Assembly (NCBI GenBank): GCA_045589455.1 | Contig: JAZNPC010000044.1 | Span: forward strand, 1 to 39,407 | From: RGIG990 sp045589455 | Lineage (GTDB): Bacteria; Verrucomicrobiota; Kiritimatiellia; RFP12; UBA3636 | Reading direction: 5' to 3' | DNA length: 39,407 nucleotides | Shown here: positions 34,184-39,407 of the stretch, piece after piece | Position numbering within the stretch: the first letter of the stretch is position 1 | Layout: each line of letters opens with the position of its first letter | Made by a program: the position numbers and the translations under genes | The notes under the pieces: model-generated | What the model saw: only the letters and a program-made list of their open reading frames with translations | What the model was told of the DNA's origin: nothing | Database searches by the model: none

Positions 34184-34213
34184 TTGATTATAAGCATTGT
34201 TTTAGGGTATAAT
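34184..34213 (+). promoter_or_regulatory. Promoter of the APC-EIIA permease gene
   Basis: TTGATT (34184-34189) and a perfect TATAAT (34208-34213) are 18 bases apart, giving a leader of about 30 bases before the ATG at 34251. Confidence 0.55.
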
Positions 34214-34250
34214 ATAAATAAAAGGAATATTTAAGATATAGGAACAATAT

Positions 34251-36104
34251 ATGTCATTAAAACTAAAAAAGACCCTCGGTTTGGTGGATGTTTTTTGTAT
34301 AGCCGTAGGTGCTATGATTTCTGCAGGTATTTTCTTGTTGCCAGGTGTCGCTTTTAAACACATTGGTCCAGCAATTATATTTTCATATATCGTAGGTGGT
34401 TTATTAGCAACCTTAGGTATTCTTGCTGTTCTTGAATTAGCTACAGCAATGCCACGAGCTGGAGGCATCTATTATTTTACCACACGGAGTTTAGGGCCAC
34501 TAGCAGGAACAATTTCTGGTGTGCTTAATTGGTCCGCATTGTCACTTAAAAGTGCCTTTGCTATTTATGGCATGAGTCAAATTATTCACATTTATGTGCC
34601 ATCAATAAATCCTGTATGGTGTGGTGTTTTTATTACGATATTTTTCTTGATAATAAATTTGCTGAGTACTGCAGCAGCAGCCTGGGCAGAGCGTGTTATG
34701 GTGTTTTTCCTTCTTGCTATTATGGTCGCATATGGGTTTTTTGGCCTCCCTCATGTTCAGACAGAATGGTTAAAAACAATGTTTATTGAAGGCAAAAATG
34801 TCATTGATATTTTCAAAGAGGCGGGCTTCATTTTTGTTGCTTTTGGTGGTTTGCTCGGCGTAATTAGTGTTGCAGAGGAGGTTCGTCAACCAGGGCGAAG
34901 TCTGCCTTTAGGAATTTTGTGGGGGCTTGTGGTTGTTACAATTCTTTATGGATTATTGATGTACGTAACAATTGGTGTTGTTCCTGCAGAGGAGCTTAAG
35001 GTTTCTAAAGAGCCTCTTGCTCAAGCCGCAAAGATGTATTATGGTGGTTGGGGCTATTGGATATTAACCTTAGGTGCAATGCTTGCTTTCATTACTACTG
35101 GTAATGCAGGAATTATGGGAGCAGCTCGTTATCCAGTCGCTCTTGCTCGTGATGGATTGATGCCAAAACGGTTTTCTTCCGTGATGGGAAAGAATGCAAT
35201 CCCTGTACCTGCGCTCTTATTAACTGGTGGCTTTATGGTTGCTGTTCAATTTATGGGGCTAGAAACATTAGTAAAAGTTGCATCAACAGTGGTTATTCTT
35301 TCTTATATTTTAACAAATGCAGCGGTTCTTATCTTGCGTGAGAGCGGTGTACTAAATTATCGTCCATCCTTTAGAACACCACTATATCCAGTAGTACCAT
35401 TTATGAGTATTTTATTGTTTAGCTTATTAATTCTCCGAATGGATGATATTTCAATCTATTTGTCACTACTAATTATAACAGGTAGCGTAATTTTATATTA
35501 TATTTACGGCAGAAACGTACGTCGTGATACAGCATTTACTCATCTACTTGGTCGCCTCACACAAAACGAAATAGTTACTAGTGAATTAGAGCGAGAGCTA
35601 CGCGATATCGTGCGTTCACGTGATGAAATTGTAACAGATGTATTTGACGAAGCAGTTGAAAAATCACCAGCTTTGGTTCTAAAGAATTGCCGTTCTGTTA
35701 GAGAGTTGTTTGGAATTGCTGCAGATCAATTTGCCAAACACACACAGCTATCCGCTCGAGAATTACATTCTCTTCTAATAAAACGAGAGCGCATGGCAAG
35801 TACAATTATTGCTCCTGGTGTAGCAGTGCCACATATAACTCTTCCATCAGAGAAGAATCTATTTGCAATGCTAATAGTAAAGGTTGAAAAGGGCGTTAAT
35901 TTTACGCGCGATGCATTGCCTGTAGAAACAGCTGTTTTTCTAATTTGTTCTCCAGATGAAAAGAATCGTCACATTCACAGCTTGGCGATGATTGCTCAAG
36001 CAATTCTTGATCCAGATTTCAATAAGCGCTGGAAAAAAGCATACTCTTCACAGCAAATTAAGGATATTTTCCTTCTTGCAAAACGCATTCGAGCAAATGG
36101 ATAA
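34251..36104 (+). CDS. APC-family amino acid permease fused to a PTS EIIA-type domain
   Basis: The first 425 or so residues form a twelve-helix APC permease (VDVFCIAVGAMISAGIFLLPG in part: GAMISAGIFLLPG; EVRQPGRSLPLGILWG). A linker (about 425-460) leads to a PTS EIIA type-2 domain of about 150 residues. Its APGVAVPHI motif carries H528, the residue phosphorylated in PTS EIIA proteins, and RERMAST precedes it. The fusion suggests amino acid uptake controlled by PTS phosphorylation. AGGA precedes the ATG. Substrate is not clear from sequence. Confidence 0.9.
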   Translation: MSLKLKKTLGLVDVFCIAVGAMISAGIFLLPGVAFKHIGPAIIFSYIVGGLLATLGILAVLELATAMPRAGGIYYFTTRSLGPLAGTISGVLNWSALSLKSAFAIYGMSQIIHIYVPSINPVWCGVFITIFFLIINLLSTAAAAWAERVMVFFLLAIMVAYGFFGLPHVQTEWLKTMFIEGKNVIDIFKEAGFIFVAFGGLLGVISVAEEVRQPGRSLPLGILWGLVVVTILYGLLMYVTIGVVPAEELKVSKEPLAQAAKMYYGGWGYWILTLGAMLAFITTGNAGIMGAARYPVALARDGLMPKRFSSVMGKNAIPVPALLLTGGFMVAVQFMGLETLVKVASTVVILSYILTNAAVLILRESGVLNYRPSFRTPLYPVVPFMSILLFSLLILRMDDISIYLSLLIITGSVILYYIYGRNVRRDTAFTHLLGRLTQNEIVTSELERELRDIVRSRDEIVTDVFDEAVEKSPALVLKNCRSVRELFGIAADQFAKHTQLSARELHSLLIKRERMASTIIAPGVAVPHITLPSEKNLFAMLIVKVEKGVNFTRDALPVETAVFLICSPDEKNRHIHSLAMIAQAILDPDFNKRWKKAYSSQQIKDIFLLAKRIRANG

Positions 36105-36179
36105 CATTTTTCTATTAGCATATTTATTTTGATTTTACTTATTCGCATTGATTAATTACACAAAGAGGAGAAATAGCAT

Positions 36180-38453
36180 ATGTCAGATGATAGAGAAAAA
36201 TATAAGTATCGAAAACGAAATAAGAATCCAGCAACTAGTGCTACTGGGGAGCGCGCTCGCGCCGTCCAAATAACAGGTGAAGAGACCACAATTACAGGCA
36301 CGGTTGAAAGGGTTACTTTTCATAGCGATGACAATCATTATACCGTTCTTCAGCTGCGTCTTGATGGGGCAGGAGTGAATGGACTCCGCGAGGTTACAGT
36401 TGTTGGCAAATGCATGACCATTTGGGATGGAGAAAGCATTAAGGCTGTTGGTCGTTGGATTCGCCATGAGCAGTATGGGCTTCAGTTTAGTGCAACATCA
36501 ATTACACATTCATCTCCATCTTCTCCCGCGGGTATTATTAGATTCCTATCAAGTGGAGTTATTCGTGGCGTAGGCCCAGTTAATGCGAAGCGCATTGTTG
36601 ACCACTTTGGTGCAGAAACACTAGATGTTCTTTCGCATCATTCTGCAAGGCTAGAGGAGATCCCTGGTATTGGCAAGCTTACTCGTCAACGCATAAAAAA
36701 ATCCTGGGATGAGCAGGTTGGAATGCGTGATGTTATGATTTTCCTTCAGGCTAGTGGTATTGGTGCAGGCACTGCAGCAAGAATTTATAAAAAATATGGC
36801 GATAATACTGAGGCTCTTGTTCGTGAAAATCCATATCGTCTTTGCTATGATGTTTGGGGTATAGGCTTTAAAAAAGCTGACGCCATAGCCTTAAATATGG
36901 GTATAGAAAAGAATTCTCCACTACGTGCCGCTGCAGGCATATTTTATGTGCTTAGCATGGAGGCAGAGGAGGAAGGGCACATTTATTGCGAGGAGCCAGA
37001 GCTTTTGCTTAAGGCAGAGGCTTATTTAGCCATTCCAATGGAGATACTTGTTGAGGCGCTTTCTGAGCTTGTTTCAAAGGGACAGCTTATACATAATGAT
37101 GGAAAGCTTTATTTGAGAGATTTGTACATTGCAGAGACTCGTGTGGCAGAGTATGTGTCTCAGCTCTTATCTGCTCGTTCCCCATTTGGAAATATTGATA
37201 TTGATGCAGCTATCAAATGGGCGTCAAAGCGTTGTGGTTTAGAGCTTTCTGTTATGCAACACAATGCTTTGGGAATGGCATTGGGTTCAAAGGTTTCAAT
37301 TATTACTGGTGGACCAGGTGTAGGTAAGACAACAATTATCCGTGTTTTATGTGATATTTGGTCTGCGAAAAAGGCTAAGATTTGTCTAGTTGCGCCAACT
37401 GGCCGAGCAGCACGCAGAATGTCCGAATCTACTCAAAGAAAGGCAAGTACAATTCATCGCCTTTTAAAATATAACCCTCAGAAGGATAAGTTTGAATTTG
37501 ATGCCACAAATAAACTAGAGGGTGATGTTTTTATCCTCGATGAATCCTCAATGATTGATATTCTATTAGCGGCAGATTTTCTCTCGGCAATTCCACCACA
37601 TGCAATTATGGTGTTTGTAGGTGATATAGATCAGCTTCCTAGTGTAGGACCAGGTAATGTTTTAAGAGATTTTATCGATTCTGGGCTAATTCCTTGTACA
37701 AAGCTAGATGTCATCTTTCGTCAGCAGAAGGGTGGTGCCATTATCCAAAATGCTCACAATGTAAATCAAGGTAAGCCATTTGAGCCACAGCCATCTGATT
37801 GGCATGACACGGATTTCTTCTATATTAAATGTACAGATTCGGAGCGCACAGTATCAATGCTTCGAGAGTTAGTAACAAATCGAATTCCTATGCGCTTTGG
37901 TGTGTCTCCTTTAGAGGATATTCAAGTGCTCACACCGATGCGAAAGAATACTCTTGGTGCGGAGAACTTAAATAGTGTTCTTCAAGAAGTTCTTAATCCA
38001 CGTGGGCCAGCCTTACAAAAGCTAGGGCATTATTTTCGTGTCGGTGATAGAGTAATGCAGATACGTAATAATTATGATAAGGATGTCTTTAATGGAGATA
38101 TAGGCTTTATTAATGGTGTTGATTTAGAAGAAAATAAGCTTACAGTTGATTTCGATGGACATATTGTTGATTATAATTTGATAGATTTAGATGAACTTAT
38201 GCATGCATATGCAACTTCAATTCATAAATCGCAGGGTAGTGAATATCCTGTTGTAATTGTTGTGCTAAGTAATCAACATTACGTACTATTACAGCGTAAT
38301 TTATTATATACCGCAATTACTCGCGGTAAGAAGCTTGTATGTGTGCTTGGTGAACCGCCTGCAGTATCGCGAGCAATTCGCAATTTTGTTGTTCAAAACA
38401 GGCGCACTACACTAAGATTACGCTTGGTTCAAGCCTTAAATAACAACAATTAA
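36180..38453 (+). CDS. recD2: RecD2-type 5'-3' DNA helicase
   Basis: The 757-residue product has the RecD2 layout: an N-terminal OB-like domain, HhH motifs (GVGPVNAKRIVDHFG, EIPGIGKLTRQRI), then the SF1 helicase core with Walker A GGPGVGKTT (G377-T385), FILDESSMID as Walker B, and TSIHKSQGSEYPVVIV plus YTAITRGKKL as late motifs. It has no RecBC partner domain. It is a single-gene unit with a GAGGAG ribosome site and is followed by a strong terminator. RecD2 acts in repair and in replication fork processing. Confidence 0.95.
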   Translation: MSDDREKYKYRKRNKNPATSATGERARAVQITGEETTITGTVERVTFHSDDNHYTVLQLRLDGAGVNGLREVTVVGKCMTIWDGESIKAVGRWIRHEQYGLQFSATSITHSSPSSPAGIIRFLSSGVIRGVGPVNAKRIVDHFGAETLDVLSHHSARLEEIPGIGKLTRQRIKKSWDEQVGMRDVMIFLQASGIGAGTAARIYKKYGDNTEALVRENPYRLCYDVWGIGFKKADAIALNMGIEKNSPLRAAAGIFYVLSMEAEEEGHIYCEEPELLLKAEAYLAIPMEILVEALSELVSKGQLIHNDGKLYLRDLYIAETRVAEYVSQLLSARSPFGNIDIDAAIKWASKRCGLELSVMQHNALGMALGSKVSIITGGPGVGKTTIIRVLCDIWSAKKAKICLVAPTGRAARRMSESTQRKASTIHRLLKYNPQKDKFEFDATNKLEGDVFILDESSMIDILLAADFLSAIPPHAIMVFVGDIDQLPSVGPGNVLRDFIDSGLIPCTKLDVIFRQQKGGAIIQNAHNVNQGKPFEPQPSDWHDTDFFYIKCTDSERTVSMLRELVTNRIPMRFGVSPLEDIQVLTPMRKNTLGAENLNSVLQEVLNPRGPALQKLGHYFRVGDRVMQIRNNYDKDVFNGDIGFINGVDLEENKLTVDFDGHIVDYNLIDLDELMHAYATSIHKSQGSEYPVVIVVLSNQHYVLLQRNLLYTAITRGKKLVCVLGEPPAVSRAIRNFVVQNRRTTLRLRLVQALNNNN

Positions 38454-38489
38454 TGTAATGGATTAATTAATAAACTAATTTAAATCAAA

Positions 38490-38520
38490 AAAGCCAGTCA
38501 AAAGACTGGCTTTACTTTTT
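38490..38520. terminator. Bidirectional intrinsic terminator between recD2 and the tRNA genes
   Basis: AAAGCCAGTC (38490-38499) pairs with GACTGGCTTT (38504-38513) over an AAAA loop. T-rich tails occur on both strands, so it can end recD2 and the minus-strand tRNA transcript. Confidence 0.88.
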
Positions 38521-38523
38521 AAA

Positions 38524-38601
38524 TGGTAGCGGGAATTGGATTCGAACCAATGACCTTCAGGTTATGAGCCTGACGAGCTGACCGGGCTGCTCCATCCCGC
38601 A
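38524..38601 (-). tRNA. Initiator tRNA-fMet(CAT)
   Basis: The anticodon arm TCAGG/CCTGA holds loop CTCATAA with anticodon CAT. GATGGAGCAG and AGCTCG are the initiator-type D arm. The end bases 1 and 72 are T and T and do not pair, as expected for an initiator. CCA is encoded. Length 78 with CCA. Confidence 0.94.
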
Positions 38602-38616
38602 ATAAATTAGCGAAAA

Positions 38617-38693
38617 TGGCGCGCTCGGCAGGATTCGAACCTGCAACCTTCTGATCCGTAGTCAGATGCTCTATCCAATTGGGCGACGAGCGC
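38617..38693 (-). tRNA. tRNA-Arg(ACG)
   Basis: Acceptor GCGCTCG pairs with CGAGCGC, discriminator G, CCA encoded. The anticodon stem TCTGA/TCAGA holds loop CTACGGA with anticodon ACG, presumably read as inosine. It precedes tRNA-fMet by 15 bases in the same direction. Confidence 0.95.
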
Positions 38694-38799
38694 TAAAACG
38701 GGACATAATTTATCACATCTGGACTGTATAAATCAAGTAAAAAATAAAATTTTTATTTTATACTAGTTCTTATTCTTTTAAGAGTAATTTTTTTGCCCC

Positions 38800-38828
38800 T
38801 TGATTTCATTTTTTTTATGCTGTAATAT
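38800..38828 (+). promoter_or_regulatory. Candidate promoter of the repeat-protein gene
   Basis: TTGATT (38800-38805) and TAATAT (38823-38828) are 17 bases apart, about 55 bases before the ATG. Confidence 0.4.
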
Positions 38829-38883
38829 AAAACCACAAAAAAGTCAATCACATAAGATAGTAAAATTTTGAAGAGGTGTTTAG

Positions 38884-39246
38884 ATGAAAAGATTAAATAT
38901 TTTATTTGTTATTTTTTGTTTTACATTTGGTGCTTTTGCTCAGACGCAATATTATTACAATGGTAGTGGTAGGCATGCTGGTAGTGCCACAACAATAGGT
39001 AATACCACGTATTATTATGATGGCACGGGCAAATCAATAGGAAGCTCTACAACCATTGGAAATACCACACATCATTACGATGGCACGGGTAAATCAATAG
39101 GAAGCTCTACAACATTAGGAAATACCACACATCATTATGATGGCACAGGTCGTTCGGCAGGCTCATCTACAACATTAGGAAATACCACACATCATTACGA
39201 CGGAACGGGCCGATCAGTAGGTAGCACAACAACTTTGGGTCGTTAA
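38884..39246 (+). CDS. Secreted 20-residue tandem repeat protein
   Basis: The 120-residue product has a signal peptide (MKRLNILFVIFCFTFGAFA) followed by one partial and four full 20-residue repeats, with consensus GNTTHHYDGTGKSIGSSTTL. The repeats are rich in Gly, Thr, Ser and Tyr/His and contain no Cys. Each would form a short beta element, so a surface or extracellular fibre-like role is plausible (inference). GAGGTG precedes the ATG. The number of repeats may vary between strains. I do not recognise a named family, although similar YYYDGTG-like repeats occur in other secreted bacterial proteins. Confidence 0.8.
   Translation: MKRLNILFVIFCFTFGAFAQTQYYYNGSGRHAGSATTIGNTTYYYDGTGKSIGSSTTIGNTTHHYDGTGKSIGSSTTLGNTTHHYDGTGRSAGSSTTLGNTTHHYDGTGRSVGSTTTLGR
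38998..39237 (+). repeat. Four 60-base in-frame tandem repeats
   Basis: Units run 38998-39057, 39058-39117, 39118-39177 and 39178-39237, each starting GGNAATACCAC. The middle units are the most alike; a diverged partial unit precedes them. Confidence 0.92.
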
Positions 39247-39266
39247 TTCCCCCCTAATAGAAAACA

Positions 39267-39317
39267 AAAAAGAGGCTGTTGCAAAACTCAATGTTTTGTG
39301 GCAGCCTCTTTTCTTTG
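39267..39317 (+). terminator. Intrinsic terminator after the repeat-protein gene
   Basis: AAAAGAGGCTG (39267-39277 region) pairs with CAGCCTCTTTT (39302-39312), with a further inner CAAAAC/GTTTTG pairing, and a T-rich tail follows. The outer arm also resembles common insertion-sequence ends. Confidence 0.8.
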
Positions 39318-39407
39318 TAATTTTTTAATTATTTTCTCCATATTTTTAGAGGTAAATTCTTTCTTTCCAGAAGACAAAGGAAAGTAATTTAAAATAATTT
39401 TTTTCAA
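39288..39407 (-). other. Open frame running off the window edge, possible C-terminus of a gene
   Basis: On the minus strand a frame is open from the window end to TGA at 39290-39288, 39 residues (ILNYFPLSSGKKEFTSKNME and a Lys-rich end). The stop lies inside the hairpin of the facing terminator. It is too short to identify and may be chance. Confidence 0.2.

Noticed and set aside
38998..39237. CRISPR array
   Set aside because: The 60-base units are in-frame coding repeats with no spacers between them.
39267..39317. Insertion-sequence terminal repeat
   Set aside because: The arm resembles some IS ends (GGCTGTTGCAAAA) but both arms form a compact hairpin with a T tail, and no transposase is seen; a terminator is simpler.

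Overview
This is an AT-rich stretch of chromosome from a Gram-negative bacterium. The evidence is an outer-membrane beta-barrel with a signal peptide and C-terminal aromatic/Leu end, a Wza-type lipoprotein and a Wzc-type co-polymerase/kinase. The mix of genes resembles AT-rich members of the PVC group (Verrucomicrobia/Lentisphaerae-like), but that assignment is a guess: there is no rRNA or taxonomic marker to settle it. Standard code 11 fits, with TAA, TAG and TGA all used as stops.

Region 1 (58-7901, minus strand) is the outstanding part. It is a tightly packed nine-gene run that encodes a complete bacterial ubiquitin-like conjugation pathway: a zinc-ribbon E2, a beta-grasp Ubl ending in Gly, a ThiF/E1 enzyme, a membrane-anchored JAMM protease with a coiled coil, a membrane-anchored trypsin-like protease, a single-pass protein interrupted by an in-frame amber codon, a multi-pass FHA protein, and two RING-type zinc proteins (one fused to DUF805, one tail-anchored). 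E2 and both RING proteins start with the same kind of zinc ribbon. Six of the nine products carry a short shared motif, roughly [K/R]-I-x-[I/V]-[S/T/D]-x-[D/N]-[E/D]-[I/L], which looks like a common docking tag. The set looks like a membrane-tethered E1-E2-RING system with its own deconjugase and protease.

Region 2 (8371-16980, minus strand) is housekeeping: a KtrA-type potassium channel regulator, two tandem KtrB/TrkH-type channel subunits, DnaE and a GT4 glycosyltransferase. A 56-residue 2[4Fe-4S] ferredoxin lies at 17022-17192.

Region 3 (17469-20334, plus strand) holds MgtE, RecO and a membrane-anchored hypothetical protein. A GC-rich, repeat-flanked intergenic island (20335-20603) separates it from potABC (20604-23618, minus strand), a polyamine-type ABC importer without a binding-protein gene in view, and from tRNA-Pro(GGG).

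Region 4 (24080-34096, plus strand) has an EamA transporter, an FAD-dependent oxidoreductase and an exopolysaccharide export cluster: beta-barrel, Wzc-like, Wza-like, a TPR-like protein and an AsnB-type amidotransferase. An APC permease fused to a PTS EIIA domain, RecD2, tRNA-fMet, tRNA-Arg(ACG) and a secreted protein made of four 20-residue repeats close the window.
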